A stretch of 59,321 nt of DNA, taken from the NCBI RefSeq assembly GCF_003313335.1, contig NZ_QMHP01000016.1, forward strand, positions 1 through 59,321. Reading direction: 5' to 3'. A model generated the notes under the pieces. That model was not told the origin of the DNA, searched no databases, and was given only the letters and a program-made list of their open reading frames with translations. Position 1 is the first letter of the stretch. Every line of letters begins with the position of its first letter. Shown piece by piece: positions 23,201 to 31,973 of the stretch. Position numbers and translations under genes: made by a program. Origin of the DNA: Pedobacter zeaxanthinifaciens. GTDB taxonomy: Bacteria > Bacteroidota > Bacteroidia > Sphingobacteriales > Sphingobacteriaceae.

Positions 23201-26134
23201 CTATTTTTTACTGAATGAGGTTTCTAATACAACAAGCCTTCTATCACCTGTATAGTTTACGCCAACTGTAGTAGCATCAACTTTAGTGTCAAGCAGCATA
23301 CGCATGCCAGCGGCAATGGTGTAAGTGTTTTCTTGCTGTTCGTTAATTTTGATTTTCATGGTGAGTGGTTCAGCAGAGGGGTTCCATACCAACGAAGTCA
23401 TGTTATTTTGACCTTCGGGAATGCGGCACCAAAATTTAGCGGTACCTTCATTTCCTTTTGGGGTTCGGGGCTGGCCGCCAAATGTTTGTACAAAAGTGCC
23501 CCAAGGCCTACGTCCGTTGGTTACATATTGCAATCCCGGACGGGTGTTAAAAAGCCCTCTATTACCGCCAGCAAGTTGGTATCCTTCTTTTGTAACTACA
23601 ATACCGCCCTTAGCATAAGCTGGTGTGATACGCGGTGTTGAATTGGAGATAAACCCGCTAGAATTATCGTTTAAAATACCTCTTTCTGTTTCGTATTCGC
23701 CCCAAATAATAGGCGCAGTAATCAGTTGATGAGCAGAATGATCATTTGCACTTGCGTAACTTAACATATTGAGGAACAAGCGACTTGCAATTGGATCTAC
23801 ACCCGCTCTTGCCGCTAAATCAAGTCCTGATATGATGATGCTTCCATTGCCTACAAATTGCTCAGCTAAAGCAATACTCTGCAAACCTGAACTGTAGTTT
23901 GCCAGCACTGCAGTGCTAGCAATGCCATCCCAATTTTCCAGTTGAAAACCGTCAGTTACTGGATAAATCATCGGGAAACCGCTCTTAGTTGGATTCCAGT
24001 TGGTGTAGTCAGACCAAACTTTCAAGTTTTCTCTTTTTATCCCCGAAAAAATCGGATGCTCAGGACGTTCTGCATTTAAATAAAATCCATTACGTAGCGG
24101 AGTAGCTGGCAAAGGATAAGCGGGATTATCAATATCAGCTGCCGTATTGGTCAGCCTGAAATCTAAAATGGCATTGAGGTCCTTCCGATGAACACTATCC
24201 TGTCTCAAAGCAATAACCCTACCTCCCTTTTTCATAAAATCTTTTACCGTTGCAGCATTAGCAGCCAAGTTTTTATCCGCAGCATTTTCTCCAATAATCA
24301 AAATTGAATTTGCAGGCACGGCTGCTATTGAAGTAATTTCTTTAAAAGGTACGTTTAGCTGGTTTAAAGCTTGTTTAGTAGCGCCATTACCATCATAAAC
24401 CAGCACCGATGCATTAATTTGAGGTATTGCTTGCGTAAAAGTTTTGGCTGCAATAAATAGGTTGAAGAAGTTTTTGGATACCTCTTTTCCATCTGCGAAT
24501 ACTTTACCGAAAAGCGTGTAATCTCCAGTGGAAAGATTTGCTGGTACCGTAATACTGAGTTTGTTTTGCTGAGTAGCGTAATATGGAATATCATTTACCT
24601 GCAAACTATCAGAATAGACTGCCGTTTTAGCCCGATCAAGTAGCTGATAAACAATTTTCACGTTCTTTAAATCTGCAAAGCCGTTATCATCATTAATAAC
24701 ATGTGCAATAGGATTTATGGTTGAACCAGCGAACACGTTACTAGTCCAGCACTCCCAACTTAATAGCACCGGTTGATAAGAAAGTTTTGTTTGTTCGGTA
24801 ACTGGCTTTGGTTTCATATCCTCGAACTTTTGGATGGTATCCCAGTTGTAAAAAAGAATGGTGAAGGGAAACAAACCGCTTAAATCAGGGTTTAAGCTTC
24901 GCATTTGCCTAAAAGTTTCCGTTGCTTGCCTGAAAGTAAAGCTCTGGTGAACATCGGCTAGTTGCGCCTGCATATCCTGCTTTTCGTGGCCTGTCCAAGC
25001 CAGTTGCGAACTTGGGTTTTTATGTGCTGGCGTTTGGTTGTATCTCCCATCCGGACCGGTATAATTGCCAACACATTCGGTAAATGTAATAGGCTGCCCC
25101 GTTTTTGGAAACGGAATGATATTAGCATTGGAGCGAATATTTAAAAATGTAAAAGGAGAACTATAATACCAACCCCAGTAACGGTGCAAATCGCAGATAT
25201 CGCCTGTAAGGCCATAACCGTAGCCAGCGTTGGCAATGTAAACACGTGTTTCATCCCATTTCTTTAAATTATTGTAGGCATAGGTTAAAAATGCATTCCA
25301 TTCTTCAAAGCGTTTACCGGTAAACGGCGTTTCGTTAGTCATGGCATATACCATTAAACTAGGATGATGCGCAATTAGACCAAGTTTCTCATGTTCGTAC
25401 CAAGCTAAACCAACGTCATGGTCTTTCGGAAATCCACCATCGCCCTCGTCGCCAACCTGCTCTTGTTTATCCACCTTGGCGCCTTTGGCAACTTTACCAT
25501 CGTAATTACCACCAAAAACCATCATTCCAAGCTCATCACACACGTCATACCAGGTTTCTACATCTTGCACCCTAATGATATTTACGTTAATGCTTTTCAT
25601 GAATTTAACGTAGGCTAAAGCAAATTCACGACTGCGCTCTACCTTAGTTGGAATACCTCTTCCCGGTGGATTAATGGCTATACCACGTAAAAAAATAGGC
25701 TTACCATTGAGATATAAATTACCGCCCCTACGTTCAAAAAAACGAAATCCGCCACGCTCAGTAATAGCACTAACTACTTTGCCACCAACTATTTGCTGTA
25801 ACGTAAATTGATATAAGTAGGGATTATTCGGTTCCCACAAAACTGGTTTCAGATTTTTAACGGTAAACGTGAGCTGCTTTACGCCTGCATTATCTACCTC
25901 TGCTGGAGCTACCTTAGCTTGATACAAGGTTTTACCATCAGCCACTGCTTTGATAATGACATTAAACGTGGCATTGTTTTTTTTCAAATTGGCATCCATT
26001 ACCAGCCGAACGTAATCCGTACCAGTAAAGGGTGTTAGTGTTGGCTTGTAGGTTTTCTCTTGTTCATCTTGGGCAAGCAATGTACCGGCGGCACATACGC
26101 TAAGCATAATACTCAGCAGTAACTTTCTCATCAT
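23201..26134 (-). CDS. Atypical GH2-like exported glycoside hydrolase
   Basis: 977 residues; signal peptide about 1-21 (LLAQ). A GH2 Ig-like sandwich (about 40-130, with LWEPNNPYLYQF and ERGGFRFFE) leads into the TIM barrel (FLRGIAINPP near 148). AMTNETP carries the likely acid/base Glu268 and ITFTECVG the likely nucleophile Glu353. The N-terminal sugar-binding jelly roll seen in most GH2 enzymes is missing, although the signal peptide shows the start is genuine. After the barrel there is a Rossmann/amidotransferase-like segment (about 575-780) and another beta-rich region. The acid/base-to-nucleophile spacing (85 residues) is rather short. Beta-galactosidase, beta-glucuronidase or another activity is possible; the substrate cannot be told. 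Confidence 0.72.
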   Translation of the reverse strand: MMRKLLLSIMLSVCAAGTLLAQDEQEKTYKPTLTPFTGTDYVRLVMDANLKKNNATFNVIIKAVADGKTLYQAKVAPAEVDNAGVKQLTFTVKNLKPVLWEPNNPYLYQFTLQQIVGGKVVSAITERGGFRFFERRGGNLYLNGKPIFLRGIAINPPGRGIPTKVERSREFALAYVKFMKSINVNIIRVQDVETWYDVCDELGMMVFGGNYDGKVAKGAKVDKQEQVGDEGDGGFPKDHDVGLAWYEHEKLGLIAHHPSLMVYAMTNETPFTGKRFEEWNAFLTYAYNNLKKWDETRVYIANAGYGYGLTGDICDLHRYWGWYYSSPFTFLNIRSNANIIPFPKTGQPITFTECVGNYTGPDGRYNQTPAHKNPSSQLAWTGHEKQDMQAQLADVHQSFTFRQATETFRQMRSLNPDLSGLFPFTILFYNWDTIQKFEDMKPKPVTEQTKLSYQPVLLSWECWTSNVFAGSTINPIAHVINDDNGFADLKNVKIVYQLLDRAKTAVYSDSLQVNDIPYYATQQNKLSITVPANLSTGDYTLFGKVFADGKEVSKNFFNLFIAAKTFTQAIPQINASVLVYDGNGATKQALNQLNVPFKEITSIAAVPANSILIIGENAADKNLAANAATVKDFMKKGGRVIALRQDSVHRKDLNAILDFRLTNTAADIDNPAYPLPATPLRNGFYLNAERPEHPIFSGIKRENLKVWSDYTNWNPTKSGFPMIYPVTDGFQLENWDGIASTAVLANYSSGLQSIALAEQFVGNGSIIISGLDLAARAGVDPIASRLFLNMLSYASANDHSAHQLITAPIIWGEYETERGILNDNSSGFISNSTPRITPAYAKGGIVVTKEGYQLAGGNRGLFNTRPGLQYVTNGRRPWGTFVQTFGGQPRTPKGNEGTAKFWCRIPEGQNNMTSLVWNPSAEPLTMKIKINEQQENTYTIAAGMRMLLDTKVDATTVGVNYTGDRRLVVLETSFSKK

Positions 26135-26188
26135 TTCAAGTCTCTTGGTTTATAATTGATTAGTTTAAATTTAACATATAAAAACACA

Positions 26189-29100
26189 TTATTGCCATAA
26201 CAATAATTTTGGTTTTTGCGGTTCACTTGGCATAGTTAAAGAAACCCTCCTTCCTTTATCTTCGTCATCTCCCATTTGCCTTGTTTCACGCACAAGTACA
26301 AAGGCGAGTTGCTTTTTTCCATGCCTTTTAATAAGGTCAGTTACATCTAGGTAGTGATATTTTTTTTGACGGTCAAAAGCCATTTCACCGGCAATAAAAG
26401 CCGCTGTTCCTACCTGCTTTAGTAAAGCTTCATCCTTGTCTAGGTAAGGCGCATTATTCCAATTAAAATTTGTCTTCGATGTCCACAATTGATCTTGAGG
26501 TATGGCGTATACATGTAATCTATAAGGTCTATCAGCGTCATTCACATTTCCAGCAATGGCTAAAACCGCTTTTCTTGGTACATTTTTTTGAAGAGCAGAA
26601 ATATCAAATCCTACATAAGCTACCTCATTGTTGGATGGATTTGCCGCATCAAGCTGAACTCCAAGTGTATTGGGGAAATATTTTTGAGCATTTGCACCAG
26701 CTTTAACCGAAATAGCGTTGTTAGAAGCCACAACTGTTGGCGTAGTTTTAGTAGGTGTAATTGTTAATAGCACTACACTTTGGGGCGAAAGCGAATAACT
26801 TAAGGTGCTATTTTTCGAGAGCGTTGACAATTGCGATACCTCACCGTAGTATTTTTCGCCTACTTCTTCTGCAGTTAAACTGCTGGTGATCGGTAATTTT
26901 AACGCAGCTAAGTCTATGGTTAAGCTAACTGTTGTCTGATTACGATTAACTAGCCACATGTAGTAATTACCCGTGTTCCCATCAAAGGAAGTATAGGCAT
27001 CTAAATCATTATTCGGCACATCAATTGCCGTTTTCAACAACCGGCGTTCATCTTTAAATCCTTTGGCAAATAGCCTTACTACCTCTCCAGTACGCTGTAT
27101 GCCTGAAACATTAAAATCCAATTTTGGCGATGGAACCTCCCCTGCAGCGAAAAGCTTTATTTCGCGAACCTTTACAGCTGCATCAGTACTTACAAAGCGT
27201 ATTTTACTTGTCTTAACCGATTGCTGAAATGGCATAAACACTTGTGCGTATTTGTTGCCCTTTTCTTCCGCACCTGAAATATCAATCCACTTGTTCCCAT
27301 CATGATATTGCAATTTAAAATTACGTACCCGATCAGCAGCAGTGTAAACACCACCAGCCGAGCCGGTATAAATAAATGCGCCACCTAGCTCAACAACCGT
27401 GTCTAAATCTATAGCAATCCATTTCTCTTTCTCTTCACCTGAAACCCAAGCATCATCAGCGTTTTTATCTCCATCGGTTACTAAAAAAGCCTTATCATTA
27501 CTTGTACTAGCGGTTACTTTTTTGCGCAAAGCGATATTTTTATAAGCATCTTCTACCACACGTTTTCCTTGCCAAATAAAATGATGACCAGATTTAATGC
27601 CCCTTGGATAAGTGTTGCTAGCCGTATTGGCAAATTTGAAAGCCCACATCCCGTAAGCTCCATTTTTCATGTTATTGGAATAAATACCCGCCCATTCTGT
27701 AAACAGCGATGGTGAATCCATTGTCTCTTCTTTATCAATAAGATAGGCATTCATCCATCTACCTATTTCTGTATACATTATTGGTATTGCCTTACCTTGC
27801 GGATGATTTTCTCTCCATACTTTGCTAATGTTGGCGACGCGAGTTTCGTAGCCCGCAGCCGGCGAATTATAAGAATGGGTCGAAAATAAATCAACCACCT
27901 CACTGCCTGGGTTGCCGTGGTAATCCGTTTGGTTATTTTTTGCAATTTCGGCCCACCATTCGGTATTGTTTCCCGCCGTAACCGGACCAACAAATTTCGG
28001 TTGTAAGTTTTTATGATATATCCTATTTACATCGTTAACTGCACAATGCACTGCGTCCGAAACGATTTTAGCGCCAGCAATCCATTGTGTTAATAACATA
28101 GGGCCTGAGTTGCGGTGGTTGGGTTCATTTTGCATGGCAAACATTGCCACGTTACCCATCTTTGCCGAGTAAAAAGCGATAGCGTAATACCGCTGCCACT
28201 GCTTCCATTTGTTTTGCCAAGTATCATTAAAATCTGTACTGCCTAACTGCAAAAGCACAGTTATTTGCAGCCGCTTTAATTCACTTAAGGCGTAGCTGTA
28301 CACCATCGCATTGGTGGATGATGAATCAGGACGATCATACAAAGGCAACAAATCATTCCACTTAATGAACCTATTTTTTTCGGGCTGGGAACGTAATTCT
28401 GCCTTTAATTTATCAAACTCCTCCACGCCGTTTACTTCGGCTTTTGACTGTACCAATTGCTCTGGCACAAAAGCATTAAGACTTGCCCAAACCCTTAAAC
28501 TATTGATGTTTGCATATTCCAGCCAAGCAGAAATGTTACTACCGGGAAAGTAATAACCCTGATTATAACCGACAAATTTCATTGTTTTACCGACTAACGC
28601 TTTATCAACGCTAATCTTAGCCTTGAAGGGGCCTTTTAAAATGTTCGTTTTCTGGATGCTGGAATTTATGCTTGGCGGTGCTGGCATATTGGGTGTAACT
28701 TCTCCAAATGCTTCTATTTCCATGATATTCACCACCTCGCCATCATCACAAACTAAACGAATACGATAAGTGCTAATGGCCGGTTGGAAGTTGAAGCGCA
28801 CTGCTACCAGTCTATTTTCATGAACTTCGGCTTTAGGAAAATCGCTCCAGTTGGCATCATCCCAATACTGTAGTTTAAAATTTTTAAGCGACCAAAATCC
28901 AGCTGCCTGCTGCATTTCTTCAGGTTTTTTCTCTTCGTCCAGCACACCACTATGCACCACTATACTGGAAATACTGCAATACCTTTGTAAGTCAATTTCC
29001 ACTATGTGTGGCGGTTTACTATTGGCTGATTCCCATTTGCTTTTCCTTGATATTTTCCCATCCGTGATATAAGACGCTGGAAAATTTACCGACTGCGATG

Positions 29101-29206
29101 ATACGCTTACCTGCTGATGAAGCGCTAAATTTTGCTGGGCCTTACTAGCTAAACTTAGCCACGAAAGCAAAAATGTTAGGCAAATATTCATTTTCAATGC
29201 ACTCAT
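26189..29206 (-). CDS. Multimodular GH-A clan protein: discoidin, barrel, discoidin, DNRLRE-like
   Basis: 1005 residues; signal peptide about 1-23 (SKAQ). Domain order: F5/8 type C (discoidin, CBM32-like) at about 25-168; a TIM-barrel-like region at about 195-545 with AMQNEPNHRN (likely acid/base Glu361) and IMYTEIGRW (likely nucleophile Glu480); a second discoidin domain at about 555-688; a beta-rich linker; and a C-terminal DNRLRE/CBM96-like domain at about 835-1005 (YVGFDISAL, NFNWNNAP). The barrel looks like clan GH-A, but I cannot name a family. Stop and start overlap as TGATG with the upstream GH2 gene, which supports this start and translational coupling. There is no T9SS tail or lipobox, so the protein is periplasmic or secreted by another route. 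Confidence 0.72.
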   Translation of the reverse strand: MSALKMNICLTFLLSWLSLASKAQQNLALHQQVSVSSQSVNFPASYITDGKISRKSKWESANSKPPHIVEIDLQRYCSISSIVVHSGVLDEEKKPEEMQQAAGFWSLKNFKLQYWDDANWSDFPKAEVHENRLVAVRFNFQPAISTYRIRLVCDDGEVVNIMEIEAFGEVTPNMPAPPSINSSIQKTNILKGPFKAKISVDKALVGKTMKFVGYNQGYYFPGSNISAWLEYANINSLRVWASLNAFVPEQLVQSKAEVNGVEEFDKLKAELRSQPEKNRFIKWNDLLPLYDRPDSSSTNAMVYSYALSELKRLQITVLLQLGSTDFNDTWQNKWKQWQRYYAIAFYSAKMGNVAMFAMQNEPNHRNSGPMLLTQWIAGAKIVSDAVHCAVNDVNRIYHKNLQPKFVGPVTAGNNTEWWAEIAKNNQTDYHGNPGSEVVDLFSTHSYNSPAAGYETRVANISKVWRENHPQGKAIPIMYTEIGRWMNAYLIDKEETMDSPSLFTEWAGIYSNNMKNGAYGMWAFKFANTASNTYPRGIKSGHHFIWQGKRVVEDAYKNIALRKKVTASTSNDKAFLVTDGDKNADDAWVSGEEKEKWIAIDLDTVVELGGAFIYTGSAGGVYTAADRVRNFKLQYHDGNKWIDISGAEEKGNKYAQVFMPFQQSVKTSKIRFVSTDAAVKVREIKLFAAGEVPSPKLDFNVSGIQRTGEVVRLFAKGFKDERRLLKTAIDVPNNDLDAYTSFDGNTGNYYMWLVNRNQTTVSLTIDLAALKLPITSSLTAEEVGEKYYGEVSQLSTLSKNSTLSYSLSPQSVVLLTITPTKTTPTVVASNNAISVKAGANAQKYFPNTLGVQLDAANPSNNEVAYVGFDISALQKNVPRKAVLAIAGNVNDADRPYRLHVYAIPQDQLWTSKTNFNWNNAPYLDKDEALLKQVGTAAFIAGEMAFDRQKKYHYLDVTDLIKRHGKKQLAFVLVRETRQMGDDEDKGRRVSLTMPSEPQKPKLLLWQ

Positions 29207-31788
29207 CAGTTCAGCTTTTTAAGTTTTATCCCATTCAATATGCTTTGTCCTTTTAAAGCCTCAAAATCAACAGTTAATCCCTGATCATCATCAACGTTTA
29301 CGATGAAACGCTTCTTAACAGCAACGGCACAACCGTAATCTATTGCTAAGTTCAAATTGGCCAATAACATCTCTCCATTGCAACGCACATTAAAGATGCG
29401 TTCAGTCTTAGTCAACTTTTCTGGCTCCATAAAATCCAGCTCTAACTCGTACTTACCTTTTGGAACATCAAAGCGATACTGCTTCAAACCACTTAAATAG
29501 TAGTAATACAAAGGTTTATCCTCTGTATTTTTTTTAACGGTTTTGATATTTAATGTGCAGGCCGTACCACCAACATAGCCAAAGTTACCTCGTGTATACG
29601 CTTGGTCTTCTATCCATGTAGTGCTTGCGCCATCAAGGTACTGTGCGTTTGCACCGCAGTTAATGGCAATTTCTTCAAAATTTTGATGGTTAATTTGTTT
29701 ATCGTAAGCTTGATTTTGAATAATTAAGTAATCATTCTCCGTTACGCTACTGGCCACAATCTCATTATTTCCTTCTTTCAACAACACCTTCCAAACACAT
29801 TTTTTCACATCGTCAGGTTGTTTGGCACCATAAGATTTACCATTAACCGTAAGCGTAACATTAGGCACATTAGCATACACTTCAATGGTTGAGCTATCAC
29901 CTTTTGCCACAGCTCTTTGCGGCCAATCACGTGAAGCGATATAGACCATAGGTTTATCATTCCAGTTAGCCTTGTATAAGTAATATGAATCTTTGGGCTT
30001 TCTATCCCAGGTAACAAGTCCTTTTTGGTTGATGTTGTTGCTAACGCCACCCACATTTGGTTGCGAAAAATCAAACTGGTTCCAAATTGCCGTTCCGGCT
30101 AAATAAGGCATCTGACGTATTTGCCGCAAGTATGCTTCGTGATAATAGCGCTGATATTGTCCAGTAAAATCCAGTCGTTGCGGTTTTTCGGTGTTTACCC
30201 TATTATCGGCTTCGGCACCATATTCACTGATCAACAAAGGTTGTTTAGGATTTTTAAAATGAATGGTATCAATGGTAGTTTTGAAGGCATTTACCGAGCC
30301 ACTATACCAGCCTTCATAAATATTAAAACCCGACAACTGAGCGATATCCAAAAGCCCATATTTTGCGTAATCATCACTGATGTGCATGGCCATTGTACTG
30401 GTTCTAAAAGGATCTTCCTTACGCAGCAGCTGATCTAACTGCTTGGCATATGCGCCTACTTTCTCTAAATATTGAGGGTTTTCTTGTATTTGAATGCGCT
30501 CTGCCCTATCGCTCCACAGCAAAACTTCGTTCATTGATCCCCAAATGATAATGGATGGATGGTTATAATGCTGCCTCACCATTTCTTTAACCATATTTTT
30601 GCTGTTATCCAAAAACTCGGGTACCGGATTCATGTAGTTAACTATAGGAATTTCTTCCCACACTAAAAGGCCCAGTTTATCTGCCAAATCAAGTACTTCT
30701 TTAGCTTGAGGATAGTGTGCCAGCCGTAAAAAATTACATCCCATTTCTTTGATCATTTTTAAATCGCGATAATGATCAGCTGCACTTAAAGCATCCCCTC
30801 TATCTTTGAAATCTTGATGTCTGTTGGTTCCCTTTAAAAGATACTTTTCGCCATTCAATGAAAATCCTTTTTCTGCATCAAAAGCAAACCACCTAAAACC
30901 AACGTTATTAATCTGTTCATCTACCACATTGCCATTAAAAACAAGCTGACTTTTCAACTGATACAGGTAAGGATCTTCTGGCGACCACAAATGGGGATTA
31001 TTTATGGAAAAAGTTTTCGATTTTACAGTGACTTTTTCATCGGCGGCAAGTGATATTTTACTGTTATCTCTAGCTACTTCTTTACCTTCCTTATTGTAAA
31101 GCACATGAACTAAAGCTAACTGTTCGTTTGATGAACCAGTATTAACCAAGTTTGCTTTAATCGAAACGCTTGCCAGATTTTTCGAAACTTGTGGTGTGTT
31201 TACAAACACGCCCTGGCTACCGTAATCACATAAATCGAAATGTATATTTGAAGTAGCAATTAACCAAACATCACGGTAAATACCACCGTAATAGGCATAG
31301 CCAATGGAAAGTGGAGGTATAAAGTCGTTTTGTGCATTGCTTACTTGTACGGCAATCACGTTTTCGGTAGTTGGTCCATCAATTTTTACCAGCTTGGTGA
31401 TGTCCAAAGTGAATGCGGTATAACCACCTTTATGTTGTCCAGCAAAAATTCCGTTCACATATACATCAGCTACTTGACCTACTCCTTCAAAGTTGAGATA
31501 AATGCGTTTGTTCTTATAGCTTTGATCGAGCAGCAATTTCTTGCGATACCAACTTGTTCCACGTCTGGAAGTCTCATCGTCATCAAATGGATCTTTTGCG
31601 TTCCAAGTATGCGGAATATTAACTGTGGCCCATTTACTATCGTCAATTTTATTTTTCTGTGCAAAATCAGTTCCGCGGGATAAATATTTCCAGTTATCAT
31701 TCAAAGATAAAACTACCTTCGATTGCCCAAAAAGCATTGAGGTGTAAAACAGAGAAATGAAAACACAAAACTGTAACTTGCTGATCAT
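29206..31788 (-). CDS. GH2 glycoside hydrolase with C-terminal malectin domain
   Basis: About 860 residues if started at the internal Met whose signal peptide reads MISKLQFCVFISLFYTSML. The frame is open back to 31869, but the extra 27 residues precede a clear signal peptide and are probably not translated. In the longer numbering: sugar-binding jelly roll about 50-210, Ig-like domain about 215-330, barrel from about 335 with acid/base Glu448 in GSMNEVLLW and nucleophile Glu549 in LLISEYGAEAD, accessory beta domains, and a malectin-like domain (about 725-887, starting INCGANAQYLDG). Typical activities are beta-galactosidase and beta-glucuronidase; malectin (CBM57) suggests polymer binding. 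It probably heads a translationally coupled cluster running to the GH39 gene. Confidence 0.88.
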   Translation of the reverse strand: MISKLQFCVFISLFYTSMLFGQSKVVLSLNDNWKYLSRGTDFAQKNKIDDSKWATVNIPHTWNAKDPFDDDETSRRGTSWYRKKLLLDQSYKNKRIYLNFEGVGQVADVYVNGIFAGQHKGGYTAFTLDITKLVKIDGPTTENVIAVQVSNAQNDFIPPLSIGYAYYGGIYRDVWLIATSNIHFDLCDYGSQGVFVNTPQVSKNLASVSIKANLVNTGSSNEQLALVHVLYNKEGKEVARDNSKISLAADEKVTVKSKTFSINNPHLWSPEDPYLYQLKSQLVFNGNVVDEQINNVGFRWFAFDAEKGFSLNGEKYLLKGTNRHQDFKDRGDALSAADHYRDLKMIKEMGCNFLRLAHYPQAKEVLDLADKLGLLVWEEIPIVNYMNPVPEFLDNSKNMVKEMVRQHYNHPSIIIWGSMNEVLLWSDRAERIQIQENPQYLEKVGAYAKQLDQLLRKEDPFRTSTMAMHISDDYAKYGLLDIAQLSGFNIYEGWYSGSVNAFKTTIDTIHFKNPKQPLLISEYGAEADNRVNTEKPQRLDFTGQYQRYYHEAYLRQIRQMPYLAGTAIWNQFDFSQPNVGGVSNNINQKGLVTWDRKPKDSYYLYKANWNDKPMVYIASRDWPQRAVAKGDSSTIEVYANVPNVTLTVNGKSYGAKQPDDVKKCVWKVLLKEGNNEIVASSVTENDYLIIQNQAYDKQINHQNFEEIAINCGANAQYLDGASTTWIEDQAYTRGNFGYVGGTACTLNIKTVKKNTEDKPLYYYYLSGLKQYRFDVPKGKYELELDFMEPEKLTKTERIFNVRCNGEMLLANLNLAIDYGCAVAVKKRFIVNVDDDQGLTVDFEALKGQSILNGIKLKKLN

Positions 31789-31973
31789 TGAAAAAGGATT
31801 ATAAATGGTTTTGTTTCGAAGCTCAAGGTAGGCAGCCAAAACTGAAAACATGCCCGACAGATGAAACATAAGTACCTTATAAAAAGGTCAAAAAAGTGGC
31901 TTAAAATGATTTAGAGCGTTATATTAACAGATAAATAGATATGGATATTTAAAGTTTAACATGAACATTGATT

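Noticed and set aside
31789..31869. Upstream extension of the GH2 gene by 27 codons
   Set aside because: A normal signal peptide begins only at the internal Met, so the extension would bury it.
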